The translations under genes were made by a program, and so were the position numbers. The notes under the pieces were generated by a model. The model was not told where the DNA came from. It saw only the letters and a program-made list of their open reading frames with translations, and did no database searches. This document shows, one piece after another, positions 1 through 9,500 of a stretch of 64,000 nucleotides of DNA (position 1 is the first letter of the stretch; each line of letters opens with the position of its first letter). The stretch lies in assembly GCF_900113135.1 (NCBI RefSeq), contig NZ_FOOH01000010.1:62001-126000 (forward strand), written 5' to 3'. The DNA is from Salegentibacter agarivorans (lineage in GTDB: Bacteria > Bacteroidota > Bacteroidia > Flavobacteriales > Flavobacteriaceae).

Positions 1-605
1 ATGCCTGCAGCTAAAGGGTTTATCACGCCATCCCAATCTAGTAAACCGTTATTAGAAATATCAAAAGCCGGGAGGTAATACACTTTATCGTGCGAAAACC
101 AACCCTGATATTGGGCATTATGAATTGTGAGAATAACCGGAATTTGATTCAGGGATTCATATTTAAAACATTCCTGCGCCATAAATGGAATTAATCCCGT
201 ATGATGGTCGTGACAGTGAATTATAGAGGGTTTTTCTTTTAAAGTAAGTAACCAATCCATTACCGCAATTTGGAAAGCCGTAAAACGCGCGGTGTCATCA
301 TCGGAATACACGAAATTTTTAAATAAGAGTTTTGGTATATCTACAAACAGCACGTCAATATCTAAAACCTCTTCTTTTAATTTCAAGAATTTATAAGGAT
401 AAATCTCTTCGCCCAAAACCAATTCTGATTCGTAAATACTTTTAAAACTGTGAGCTGCACTAAATTTATTATCATAAAATGGCATAATTACCTTAGCACC
501 AACACCAGCTTCAGACTGGTATTTTGGTAAAGAACCAACTACATCTCCCAAACCACCAACCTTTGCAATTGGGTAGCATTCAGCGCTTACGTGTATTACG
601 TTCAT
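1..605 (-). CDS. glgA: glycogen/starch synthase, N-terminal part (runs off left edge)
   Basis: Only the first ~201 residues are present; the gene continues beyond position 1. It starts at the ATG complementary to 603-605. The N-terminus reads MNVIHVSAECYPIAKVGGLGD, close to the GT5 glycogen synthase signature K-x-G-G-L that binds the ADP of ADP-glucose. Further in, HCHDHHTG and LTIHNAQYQG match conserved blocks of the same family. The enzyme would extend alpha-1,4-glucan chains in the cytoplasm from ADP-glucose. Bacteroidota versions are often short and may have other nucleotide-sugar preferences, which cannot be judged from this fragment. It is divergent from leuS. Confidence 0.88.
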   Translation of the reverse strand, partial: MNVIHVSAECYPIAKVGGLGDVVGSLPKYQSEAGVGAKVIMPFYDNKFSAAHSFKSIYESELVLGEEIYPYKFLKLKEEVLDIDVLFVDIPKLLFKNFVYSDDDTARFTAFQIAVMDWLLTLKEKPSIIHCHDHHTGLIPFMAQECFKYESLNQIPVILTIHNAQYQGWFSHDKVYYLPAFDISNNGLLDWDGVINPLAAG

Positions 606-852
606 ATAAAAATCTTTGAAAGATTATTGATTTAACCAGGTGTTTTTTAGTGAATTTTAGGATGATTTTTTTATGAAAATTTAAAATCATAGCCATTGAA
701 ATCACCATTTCCCTATAAATCTACTGAAATAATAGGATAAGCTGCATTAAGGAAGTCTTAAAACTGTTTCTATTTGGTATTAAGATTTGTTTCAGATAGA
801 AACTTATCTTCTAATCCATTACACCTAAATTCCCATAAGTGGTTTAAAATTG
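606..852. other. intergenic region between divergent glgA and leuS
   Basis: AT-rich spacer between the divergent glycogen synthase gene and leuS. An in-frame upstream extension of leuS to 774 exists, but its residues do not resemble LeuRS. No RNA gene or repeat was seen; promoters for both genes are expected here. Confidence 0.5.
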
Positions 853-860
853 TAAATTTG
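853..860 (+). promoter_or_regulatory. candidate -7 element of the leuS promoter
   Basis: TAAATTTG matches the Bacteroidota -7 consensus TAnnTTTG. It lies 57 bases before the proposed leuS ATG, leaving a leader of about 50 bases. The -33 region upstream is a poor match, so the call rests on one box. Confidence 0.45.
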
Positions 861-917
861 CAGGCATTAATAAAAAGTCGCGTTGCGCGTAATTTAGCAG
901 GTAAGAAAAATATAACA

Positions 918-3776
918 ATGAGTTACAACTTTAACGAAATTGAAGCCAAATGGCAAAACTACTGGGCCGAAAACCAAACTTTTCGTGCCAGCAATTCATC
1001 AGATAAACCAAAATATTACGTGCTGGATATGTTTCCTTATCCATCTGGTGCCGGACTTCACGTAGGACACCCGCTGGGTTATATTGCCAGTGATATCTAT
1101 GCTCGCTACAAACGTCACAAAGGTTTTAATGTTTTGCATCCACAGGGTTACGATAGTTTTGGCTTGCCTGCCGAGCAATATGCAATTCAAACCGGGCAAC
1201 ATCCTGCGCTTACCACGGCGAAGAATATTAAAAGATACCGCGAGCAACTCGATAAAATAGGTTTTTCTTTTGATTGGAGCAGGGAAGTGCGCACCAGTGA
1301 CCCCGAATATTATAAATGGACACAGTGGATATTTATTGAGCTTTTTGAAAGTTGGTATGATATGGAAGCTGAAAAGTCCAGGGCAATTTCAGAATTAGAA
1401 GAAATTTTTGCTGCTGAAGGGAATTCCCGGGTAAATGCTGCCTGCGATGATGATGTGGAAGATTTTTCTGCAGATAGCTGGAATAATTTTTCTTCTGAAG
1501 AAAAGCAAAGAATATTATTAAAATATAGACTAACCTATTTAGCTGAAACCGAAGTAAACTGGTGCCCACAACTGGGAACCGTTTTAGCTAACGACGAGAT
1601 TGTAAACGGCGTTTCAGAGCGTGGAGGCTATCCCGTGGTGCGAAAAAAAATGACGCAATGGATTATGCGAATTTCAGCATTTTCAGAGCGTTTATTACAA
1701 GGTTTAGATCAACTGGACTGGACCGAAAGCTTGAAAGAAAGTCAGCGTAACTGGATCGGGAAATCGGTTGGGGCAATGGTTCATTTCAATTTATACGGTG
1801 AGACTCTGAAAAAAGTAAAAGATGATGGAAGCCTCGCTGAACATCAAAAAAGGATTTCAGTTTTTACTACCCGACCTGATACTATTTTTGGCGTGAGTTT
1901 TATGACTTTAGCGCCGGAACATGATTTGGTTAAAAAGATTACAACCCCGCAACAAAAAGAAGAAGTTGAAGCCTATATCGCTGCCAGTGCAAAAAGAAGT
2001 GAGCGTGAACGTATGGCCGATGTAAAAAGTATAACCGGTGTATTTACCGGGGCTTATGCCGAGCATCCTTTCACCAAAGAACCGGTACCAATCTGGATTG
2101 GGGATTACGTGCTTGCCGGTTATGGAACCGGTGCCGTAATGGCGGTTCCTTGTGGTGACCAGCGGGATTATGATTTTGCAAAACATTTGGAAATTCCTAT
2201 TCCTAATATTTTTGAAAACACCGATATTTCTGAGGCTGCTTTCTCCGGAAAAGAAGGTACGGTAATCGCGAACTCCGATTTCCTTAGCGGCCTGGAATAT
2301 AAAGAAGCGCTGCAAAAAGTGATTCTGGAATTAGAAAAAACCGGTCACGGTTACGGAAAAACAAATTATAGATTGCGCGATGCGGTATTTAGCCGCCAGC
2401 GTTATTGGGGAGAGCCATTTCCTGTTTATTACGTAAACGGAATGCCGCAAATGATAGATGCCCAGCATTTACCTTTGCGACTTCCCGAAGTTGAAAAATA
2501 TCTACCTACCGAAACCGGCGAACCGCCATTAGGAAATGCGACTACCTGGGCCTGGGACACAAAATCCCACGAGGTGGTAAGCAATAAGGAGATAGATGAT
2601 AAAACGGTATTTCCACTGGAATTAAATACTATGCCGGGTTGGGCCGGGAGTTCCTGGTACCTTTTCCGCTATATGGATGCCGGAAACGATAATGAATTTG
2701 TTTCTAAAGAAGCTCAAAAATACTGGGAGAACGTCGATTTATATATAGGCGGAAGTGAACACGCCACCGGCCATTTATTGTATTCCCGTTTCTGGACAAA
2801 GTTTTTGCATGACCGTGGACAACTTTCGGTAGAAGAACCTTTTAAAAAGTTGATTAACCAGGGGATGATCCTGGGGCAGAGTGCTTTTGTTTATAGACTG
2901 GAAGGAGAGAACGTGCTGGTTTCTAAAAGTCTGGTTGGAAAGAATCAGGTTCAGCCTATTCACGTTGATGTTTCTTTAGTTAATCATTCTGATGAATTGG
3001 ATATTAAAGGTTTTAAAGAATGGCGTCCCGAATTTAAGGATGCTAAATTTTTAAACGAAAAGGATGGTTCTTATATAGTAGGTCGCGAAGTCGAAAAAAT
3101 GTCTAAATCCAAGTACAACGTGGTAAACCCCGATGATATTTGTGAAGATTACGGAGCTGATACTTTAAGAATGTACGAGATGTTTCTTGGTCCGTTGGAA
3201 CAGGCAAAACCCTGGAATACCGCTGGAATCACCGGGGTGCATAATTTCCTGAAAAAGCTTTGGAAATTGTATCATAGTGGGGAAAAATTTGAAGTTTCGG
3301 AAGAAAAAGCTTCAGCCGATTCTTTGAAAAGTCTGCATAAAACCATTAAAAAGGTTACTGAAGATATCGAGGAATTCAGTTTCAATACTTCGGTTTCTAC
3401 TTTTATGATTTGTGTAAATGAACTTTCAGCACAAAAATGCAATAGCAGGGAAATCCTGGAGCCGCTAGTGATTTTACTTGCGCCATATGCGCCTCATATT
3501 TCAGAAGAACTTTGGAGTAAATTAGGGCATTCAGAATCTGTAGTAACGGCTGAATATCCGGTTTTTGAAGAAAAATATTTGGTAGAAAGCACTAAAAACT
3601 ATCCGGTTTCTTTCAATGGGAAAATGCGATTTACAATGGTATTGCCACTGGATATGCCAAAAGATGAAATCGAAAAAACCGTGATGGCAGATGAAAGAAC
3701 TCAGAAACAATTAGACGGAAGAACACCTAAAAAAGTGATTGTAGTTCCAGGTAAAATTGTAAATATTGTAGGTTAA
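918..3776 (+). CDS. leuS: leucyl-tRNA synthetase
   Basis: Charges tRNA-Leu with leucine in the cytoplasm. From the ATG at 918 the protein is 952 residues and starts MSYNFNEIEAKWQNYW, the usual LeuRS N-terminus. The frame is open back to 774, but those 48 residues look non-coding and a -7 box lies inside them, so 918 is preferred. The class I HIGH motif appears as HVGH (residues ~48-51), and KMSKS is at ~727-731. Between them lies the CP1 editing domain, with the conserved TTRPDTIFG block. A C-terminal anticodon-binding region follows. Length is somewhat above the ~800-870 of Proteobacteria, as is common in Bacteroidota, which carry insertions. A strong terminator follows immediately, so the gene is probably monocistronic. 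Confidence 0.97.
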   Translation: MSYNFNEIEAKWQNYWAENQTFRASNSSDKPKYYVLDMFPYPSGAGLHVGHPLGYIASDIYARYKRHKGFNVLHPQGYDSFGLPAEQYAIQTGQHPALTTAKNIKRYREQLDKIGFSFDWSREVRTSDPEYYKWTQWIFIELFESWYDMEAEKSRAISELEEIFAAEGNSRVNAACDDDVEDFSADSWNNFSSEEKQRILLKYRLTYLAETEVNWCPQLGTVLANDEIVNGVSERGGYPVVRKKMTQWIMRISAFSERLLQGLDQLDWTESLKESQRNWIGKSVGAMVHFNLYGETLKKVKDDGSLAEHQKRISVFTTRPDTIFGVSFMTLAPEHDLVKKITTPQQKEEVEAYIAASAKRSERERMADVKSITGVFTGAYAEHPFTKEPVPIWIGDYVLAGYGTGAVMAVPCGDQRDYDFAKHLEIPIPNIFENTDISEAAFSGKEGTVIANSDFLSGLEYKEALQKVILELEKTGHGYGKTNYRLRDAVFSRQRYWGEPFPVYYVNGMPQMIDAQHLPLRLPEVEKYLPTETGEPPLGNATTWAWDTKSHEVVSNKEIDDKTVFPLELNTMPGWAGSSWYLFRYMDAGNDNEFVSKEAQKYWENVDLYIGGSEHATGHLLYSRFWTKFLHDRGQLSVEEPFKKLINQGMILGQSAFVYRLEGENVLVSKSLVGKNQVQPIHVDVSLVNHSDELDIKGFKEWRPEFKDAKFLNEKDGSYIVGREVEKMSKSKYNVVNPDDICEDYGADTLRMYEMFLGPLEQAKPWNTAGITGVHNFLKKLWKLYHSGEKFEVSEEKASADSLKSLHKTIKKVTEDIEEFSFNTSVSTFMICVNELSAQKCNSREILEPLVILLAPYAPHISEELWSKLGHSESVVTAEYPVFEEKYLVESTKNYPVSFNGKMRFTMVLPLDMPKDEIEKTVMADERTQKQLDGRTPKKVIVVPGKIVNIVG

Positions 3777-3800
3777 AAGTTTAAAGATTATATAATTTGA

Positions 3801-3836
3801 AAAATCCGTTTCCTGGTATTGGGGAACGGATTTTTT
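3801..3836 (+). terminator. rho-independent terminator after leuS
   Basis: The stem AAATCCGTTTCC pairs with GGAACGGATTT around a short loop and runs into a T-tract. It begins 25 bases after the leuS stop codon. Confidence 0.85.
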
Positions 3837-3860
3837 ATTTTGGAACGATTTGTCACTTAT

Positions 3861-3922
3861 CGTCACCCTGAATTTATTTCAGGGTCTAAGTTGTTAGAGG
3901 CTGAAACAAGTTCAGTATGACG
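3861..3922. repeat. REP-like intergenic palindrome
   Basis: The left arm begins CGTCACCCTGAA and the right arm ends GTTCAGTATGACG. The two arms (about 22 bases each, with a few mismatches) are nearly complementary and can fold into a long imperfect hairpin. CTGAA..TTTCAG repeats also occur within each arm. The layout resembles dispersed extragenic palindromes common between flavobacterial genes. Only this copy was seen here. Confidence 0.55.
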
Positions 3923-3949
3923 AGTTATCATGAATGTATTTCTGCGTCA

Positions 3950-3995
3950 GGTGAAAACCATCACTGCAAACTGCCTACTAAAAACTGCTAACTGA
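3950..3995. repeat. low-complexity ACTGC-type spacer repeat
   Basis: A run of degenerate ACTGCxAACTG-like units (ACTGCAAACTGCC, AACTGCTAACTG) lies directly downstream of rimM. The same word family recurs at 10,921-11,037 after dnaE, so this is a dispersed non-coding repeat and not coding sequence. Confidence 0.45.
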
Positions 3996-4515
3996 GATAC
4001 AACTCCACCAAACCTTCTGGAGTAGTTAGATAAATGGTGTTGTTTTCCTTATCTATTTTATCTATAAACTCATCGTTCATAGGGATAAGGATTTGCTTTT
4101 CGCCTTTTTGAATTTCAAAGAGAGCCTGTGCAGTACTATCGTTTATAGAAGTGATTTTGCCAATATTACCGTGGGTGGCATCTATTACGTCAAAACCTAT
4201 AATTTCGTGAAAGTAGAACTGGTCGTCTTCCAGCTCTGGAAGCATAGTAAGTGGAAGATAAGTAAGAGCGCCTACAAGGTCTTCGGCATCCTGCTCGGTT
4301 TCAATATCTTCAAATTTAACGCGAAGTAAGGTGCTTTTTTGCAGCGAACTTCTTTCAATAAAAAATGGAACCAGGTTCTCATTATATTCAATGAGCACTG
4401 ATTCCATTTCTAAATACATTTCGGGAACATCGGTGTCTAATTTAATAAGCACCTCGCCCTTAAAGCTAAATTTACCAACGATTTTACCTAAAAAGAAACA
4501 TTCGTCTTTAGTCAT
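3988..4515 (-). CDS. rimM: ribosome maturation factor RimM
   Basis: A 16S rRNA processing factor that helps mature the 30S head and binds protein S19. The 175-residue protein begins MTKDECFFLGKIVGKFSFKG, the RimM N-terminal beta-barrel signature (G-K-I-x-x-x-F-x-x-K-G). The C-terminal PRC-barrel part includes FHEIIGFDVID and ends with ILIPMNDEFIDKID, the typical end of the family. It lies 14 bases downstream of rpsP on the same strand, the usual rpsP-rimM pair. The last codons overlap the low-complexity ACTGC spacer. Confidence 0.95.
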   Translation of the reverse strand: MTKDECFFLGKIVGKFSFKGEVLIKLDTDVPEMYLEMESVLIEYNENLVPFFIERSSLQKSTLLRVKFEDIETEQDAEDLVGALTYLPLTMLPELEDDQFYFHEIIGFDVIDATHGNIGKITSINDSTAQALFEIQKGEKQILIPMNDEFIDKIDKENNTIYLTTPEGLVELYLS

Positions 4516-4529
4516 CGCCAGTTAAGGTT

Positions 4530-5108
4530 TTAGCCTTTTTTTTCTTCGGTTTTTGCTTCTTCGGCAGTCTCTTGATCAACTTCCTTTTCCACATTAGCCT
4601 CAGGTTCACCCTCCTCGGTTACCGCAGCACCTTCGGCTTCAGCAGCAGCGGCCGCTTCGGCTTCTTTTGCTTCAGCTTCACGCTTAGCGTTCACCTCTTT
4701 TTCAGCATCAAGAGCTTTCTTTCTAGCTTCTTGTTGTTCTTTGGTTAGGTTATCTTTCTTAGCAGCAATTTTAGCTTCTTTTTCTTCCAACCAGGCTTCG
4801 AATTTCTTCTCAGCTTCTTCTTCAGTTAAAGCGCCTTTTTTAACGCCACCTGCAAGGTGTTTTTTAAGTAAAACTCCTTTGTAAGAAAGAATAGCACGAG
4901 CAGTGTCTGTTGGCTGCGCACCGTTTTCTAACCATTTTACCGCTCCGTCTACATCTAACTCGATTGTAGCAGGGTTGGTGTTTGGATTGTAGATTCCTAA
5001 TTTGTCTAAGAATTTACCATCTCTTTTTGAGCGCGCATCTGCGGCTACGATCCAGAAAAAAGGTTTTCCTTTTTTACCGTGTCTTTGTAATCTTAATTTT
5101 ACTGGCAT
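4530..5108 (-). CDS. rpsP: 30S ribosomal protein S16 with long charged C-terminal tail
   Basis: Structural protein of the small ribosomal subunit. The first ~80 residues are classical S16 (MPVKLRLQRHGKKGKPFFW, then KLGIYNPNT and AILSYKGVLLKKHL). The other ~110 residues form a Lys/Glu/Ala-rich tail (EKKFEAWLEEKEAK, runs of alanine and glutamate) predicted to be helical or disordered. At 192 residues it is more than twice the length of E. coli S16 (82). Such tails occur in Bacteroidota S16; their role is not known to me. It is first in the rpsP-rimM unit, with a good promoter at 5,155-5,183. Confidence 0.95.
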   Translation of the reverse strand: MPVKLRLQRHGKKGKPFFWIVAADARSKRDGKFLDKLGIYNPNTNPATIELDVDGAVKWLENGAQPTDTARAILSYKGVLLKKHLAGGVKKGALTEEEAEKKFEAWLEEKEAKIAAKKDNLTKEQQEARKKALDAEKEVNAKREAEAKEAEAAAAAEAEGAAVTEEGEPEANVEKEVDQETAEEAKTEEKKG

Positions 5109-5122
5109 AAAAATTAATTTGT

Positions 5123-5137
5123 GGGGTTCCCGACCCC
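5123..5137 (-). promoter_or_regulatory. small hairpin in the rpsP leader
   Basis: On the coding strand, GGGGT and ACCCC flank the loop CGGGA in the untranslated leader, 14 bases before the rpsP ATG. It could be a simple leader structure for autoregulation. No protein-binding site is recognized. Confidence 0.35.
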
Positions 5138-5154
5138 GATTATTAATAAGGCTG

Positions 5155-5183
5155 CAAAGATACTACATTTTTCTAATTCACAA
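5155..5183 (-). promoter_or_regulatory. promoter of rpsP-rimM
   Basis: Reading the minus strand, TTG is followed after 18 bases by TATCTTTG, matching the Bacteroidota -33/-7 pattern (TTG, 18-20 bp, TAnnTTTG). Transcription would start about 40 bases before the rpsP ATG. Confidence 0.65.
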
Positions 5184-5372
5184 GGAGTTGGACTTAAAAT
5201 AAATTTTAGATGCCGGCAGGCTATAAATCACCGAATTTGGGAAGTTTTTAGGTTAAAATAAGACGCTGTTGTTAAAAGCAGTTAATTAGTGCTAAACCCT
5301 GTTAAACAGGTTGTTGCTGTAGATTGGGCGCTTTATCTTTATAACTGAATTTATTAAAAAAGCGAAGTGAAG

Positions 5373-5819
5373 ATGAGATATCCTGAAAAAGTTTCAAAAA
5401 AATTGAACGCCTTACTTGAAAAGAATTATGATGCCGAGAAAGGCTATAAATATGCTTCTGAAAACTCTCAAAACCCACAGCTTAAAGCTTTTTTTTCTGA
5501 AAGGGCTCAGGAACGATACGATTTTGGCCACGAGCTTAAAACTGAAATCCGTGATTTTGGGGAAAATCCCGAAAAAGGTTCCAGTTTAGCCGGTGACGCC
5601 CATCGTACGTGGATGAACCTAAAAACAAATTTTTCAGGAAATAAAGATGAAGCTTCGCTGGAAGAAGCAATAAGGGGCGAGAAGGTAGCTGTAGATGAGT
5701 ATGAAGAGGTTTTAAAAGATCCCGAAATACCGCCAACAACGGCAAATCTATTATTAAAACAAAAGAATGGGATAGTAGCCTCACTCAATAAATTAAAGAG
5801 TCTGGAATTAGAAGCCTAA
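5373..5819 (+). CDS. DUF2383 / PA2169-type four-helix-bundle protein, copy 1
   Basis: A 148-residue, highly charged, all-helical protein without signal peptide. DUF2383 (PA2169 family) proteins are ferritin-like four-helix bundles of unknown function, often induced by stress. Characteristic blocks here are the N-terminal KLNALLEKNYDAEKGY, the central HRTWMNLK and EAIRGEKVAVDEYEEVL. GTG at 5,367 is in frame, but ATG at 5,373 gives an N-terminus aligned with the neighbour. The upstream TATCTTTA (5,334-5,341), with TTG boxes ~18 bp before it, is a plausible promoter. The next gene, 24 bases downstream, is a paralogue, so the two are probably one transcript from a tandem duplication. Confidence 0.82.
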   Translation: MRYPEKVSKKLNALLEKNYDAEKGYKYASENSQNPQLKAFFSERAQERYDFGHELKTEIRDFGENPEKGSSLAGDAHRTWMNLKTNFSGNKDEASLEEAIRGEKVAVDEYEEVLKDPEIPPTTANLLLKQKNGIVASLNKLKSLELEA

Positions 5820-5843
5820 TTGTCAATAAAAAATTAATCAACT

Positions 5844-6293
5844 ATGAGAACCAAAGAAGAAATGGGCAATAAGCTCAACGAATTACTTGAAAAGAGTTAT
5901 GATGCACGAGAAGGCTTTAACGCTGCATCTAAAAATGCAAAAAACAGGAAGCTTCAGGAGTTTTTTAAACAAAAGTCACAGGAGCGGGAAATCTTTATTA
6001 AAGAATTAAGGGAAGAGATTACAGGCTATGGCCAGATACCCAAAGAAGATGGTAGTGCAAAAGGAGATATCCACCGCACCTGGATGAAGTTAAAATCTTC
6101 TGTAGAGAGTGACAATGATGAAGCTATGCTGGAAGAAAGCTTGCGTGGGGAAAAGGCCGCTTTAGAAGATTATAAAGAAATAACTAAAGAAAAAGATTTA
6201 CCGCCAAGTTTAAGTTCTAAACTTAACAGGCAGCAACAAAATATACAAAGCAGCATTAATAACGTAAAAGTGTACGAACAGATGTTTGATTGA
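5844..6293 (+). CDS. DUF2383 / PA2169-type four-helix-bundle protein, copy 2
   Basis: 149 residues, clearly paralogous to the preceding gene over its whole length: KLNELLEKSYDAREGF, HRTWMKLKSSVE and EESLRGEKAALEDYKEI align with the first copy. Sequence divergence is large enough that the duplication is not recent. The conserved acidic and His/Glu positions would allow metal binding as in ferritin-like folds, but this is not established for the family. A strong terminator follows, closing the two-gene unit. Function unknown; a stress or envelope role is only suggested by family members elsewhere. Confidence 0.82.
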   Translation: MRTKEEMGNKLNELLEKSYDAREGFNAASKNAKNRKLQEFFKQKSQEREIFIKELREEITGYGQIPKEDGSAKGDIHRTWMKLKSSVESDNDEAMLEESLRGEKAALEDYKEITKEKDLPPSLSSKLNRQQQNIQSSINNVKVYEQMFD

Positions 6294-6319
6294 AGTAGTA
6301 GTTTTTAGTGTTCGTATAG

Positions 6320-6361
6320 ACCTCACAACTTACCGGAAACGGTGTTTGTGAGGTTTTTTTA
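6320..6361 (+). terminator. rho-independent terminator after the DUF2383 pair
   Basis: CCTCACAA pairs with TTGTGAGG, with a nested ACCG/CGGT helix closed by GAAA, followed by eight T residues. Confidence 0.85.
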
Positions 6362-6427
6362 TTTATGCAAAATAGGAACTTCTTTTAAGTGAAAAAGTAT
6401 CGTTAATAAATCCTGAAAAATTAACTT

Positions 6428-6461
6428 GAGGCTGCGCTAAATTATATGTAATTTTAGCCTC
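6428..6461. promoter_or_regulatory. hairpin upstream of dnaE
   Basis: GAGGCT...AAATTA and TAATTT..AGCCTC form an interrupted inverted repeat with a TATG loop, 68 bases before the dnaE ATG. It has no immediate T-tract. It could be a leader structure or an operator. Confidence 0.35.
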
Positions 6462-6528
6462 GAAGCAGGTGTTTTTTCTTCTGAAATAAACATCTCATAT
6501 TCAGCTTAATTCCTAATTTTCGCCGCAC

Positions 6529-9500
6529 ATGTACCTTATTTTTGATACCGAAACTACCGGTCTTCCCAAACGCTGGGATGCTCCTTTAACCGATTCTGAT
6601 AACTGGCCAAGATGTATACAAATTGCCTGGCAGTTACATGATGAAATGGGGCGGCTTGTTGAAAGTCAGGATTATCTGGTAAAGCCCGAAGGTTTCAATA
6701 TTCCATACGATGCTGAAAAAGTCCACGGAATTTCTACCGAGCTTGCTGCTGAAGAAGGAATCTCTTTAACTGAAATGCTAGAGAAATTCCAGGAAGCGCT
6801 GAATAAAACCAAATTTGTAGTAGGGCAAAATGTAGGTTTTGACCTGAATATTATGGGGGCCGAATTCCATAGGGAAGCGATGGAAAATAACCTCCAGGAG
6901 TTACCGGTTTTGGATACCTGTACCGAAGTAACCGCACAAATGTGTAAAATCCCCGGTGGGCGTGGCGGGAAATTTAAATTACCCACCTTAACCGAATTAC
7001 ACGAATTTTTATTCGATGAACCTTTTGGCGAAGCCCATAATGCCACTGCCGATGTGGAGGCAACTACCAGGTGTTTTTTAGAATTAGTGCGTCAAAGAGC
7101 TTTTACAAAGGAGCAGCTTGATGTACCTGCAGATTATTTTGAGAATTTTTCAGAAGCTAATCCGCAGCCTATAGAGCTTATTGGATTAAAACACATTAAC
7201 CTTAAAAAGGCCTCCGAAGAAATAAGAAAAAGGCTTCAAAAGCAACAACCTACTTCAGAAATCACTACTGAAGAAATTGAGGAAAACCTTGAAAAGCTTG
7301 ATGAGGTTCCTTTTTCGCATTTACATAACCATTCACAGTTTTCGGTTTTACAGTCTACAATTAGTATAAAAGATCTTGTAAATGTTGCTGTAGAAAATAA
7401 TATGCCTGCTGTAGCGCTTACAGATCATGCAAATATGATGGGCGCTTTTCATTTTGTAAAAGAAATTGGCGATTATAATAAAGCAATTAGAGCAAAAAAT
7501 GAAGAGGCAGTTGCCAATAACGAACCGGCAGAAGCCAGGGAATTAAAAGCTATTGTAGGCTGTGAATTTTTTGTTTGTGAAAATCACGCTGATAAATCCC
7601 GAAAGGATAATGGCTACCAGGTAGTAATGTTGGCCAAGAACAAAAGAGGCTATCACAACCTGGCCAAAATGTCTTCTAAAGCTTATACCGATGGGTTTTA
7701 TTATGTGCCGCGAATTGATAAGGAGATTATAAAGGAGTACAAAGAAGATATTATTGTACTTACCGGTAACCTTTACGGGGAAGTGCCGAGTAAGGTTTTA
7801 AATGTTGGAGAAAACCAGGCTGAAGAAGCTTTGCTTTGGTGGAAAGAAGAATTTGGCGAAGATCTTTACATAGAGATCATGCGTCACGACCAGGAAGATG
7901 AAAATCGTGTAAATACAGTGCTGGTAGATTTTGCTAAAAAGCATAATGTAAAACTGGTGGCTAGTAATAACACCTATTATTGTGCGAAAGAAGATGCCAA
8001 CGCCCACGATATTTTATTGTGTATAAAAGACGGCGAGAAGCAGGCGACTCCAATAGGTCGTGGTCGTGGTTACCGTTATGGTTTGCCAAACCAGGAATAT
8101 TATTTTAAGAGTGGCGAAGAGATGAAAAATCTCTTTAAAGACCTACCTCAGGCCATTAGTAATGTGCAGGAGGTTGTAGATAAGATTGAGCCTTTTGAGC
8201 TGGCTCGTGATGTACTTTTACCTGCATTTACCATTCCTGAAGAATTTTTAGTTGAGGAAGATAAAAACGATGGTGGTAAACGAGGGGAGAATGCATACCT
8301 GAAACATATCACTTTTGTTGGTGCTAAAGAGCGCTACGGGGAACTCACTCCCGATATTGAAGACCGACTTAATTTTGAGCTTTCGGTTATTGAAAATACC
8401 GGTTATCCAGGCTATTTTCTTATTGTAGAAGATTTTATTCGCGAGGCCCGGAATCTGGATGTTTCGGTTGGGCCCGGCCGTGGTTCAGCGGCTGGAAGTG
8501 CCGTTGCCTATTGTTTAGGAATTACCAATATAGACCCCATTAAATACGATCTGCTTTTTGAGCGTTTCCTAAATCCCGATCGTGTAAGTATGCCCGATAT
8601 TGATATTGACTTTGATGATGAAGGTCGAAGCCGGGTTATGGATTATGTAATTCAAAAATATGGTGCTAACCAGGTGGCACAGATCATCACCTACGGAACC
8701 ATGGCTGCTAAATCTTCCATTCGAGATACCGCCAGGGTGCTGGATCTTCCTTTAGGAGATGCCGATAGGATCTCGAAATTGATCCCTACCATGTCAAAGC
8801 TCGGGAAGATCTTTGGAATGGATGAGAAGGAACTCAAAAAGAAATTCAGGAGTGAAGATCTGGAAAAAGTAAACGAACTTTTAAATATAGCTGAAGGGGA
8901 TGACCTGGAAGCACAAACAGTAAACCAGGCGAGAATTCTTGAAGGCTCGGTTAGGAATACCGGGATTCACGCTTGTGGGGTGATTATTACTCCGGGAGAT
9001 ATTACTAATTATGTGCCGGTTTCGGTAGCAAAGGATTCCGATCTTTATGTTACACAGTTTGATAACTCGGTTGTAGAAAGCGCCGGACTACTAAAAATGG
9101 ACTTTTTGGGGTTAAAGACGTTAACCTTGATTAAAGATACGGTTCAAATTGTAAAAGGCAGGCATAATATAGATTTGGTGCCCGATGAATTTCCGTTAGA
9201 TGATGAAGAGACTTACAAGCTTTTCCAACGTGGGGAAACGGTAGGGATTTTTCAATATGAATCGCCGGGAATGCAGAAGCATATGAAAGATCTTAAGCCA
9301 ACGGTTTTTGATGATCTTATTGCTATGAATGCATTGTACCGTCCCGGGCCAATGGAATATATCCCGAGTTTTATTGCCCGAAAGCACGGCCACGAGGAAA
9401 TTGCCTACGATTTACCTGAAATGGAAGAATACCTCCAGGAAACCTACGGAATTACGGTTTACCAGGAGCAGGTGATGTTACTTTCGCAAAAGCTGGCCGG

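Noticed and set aside
774-917. N-terminal extension of leuS by 48 residues
   Set aside because: It begins at a TTG, does not resemble LeuRS, and contains a probable -7 promoter box. ATG at 918 gives the normal N-terminus.
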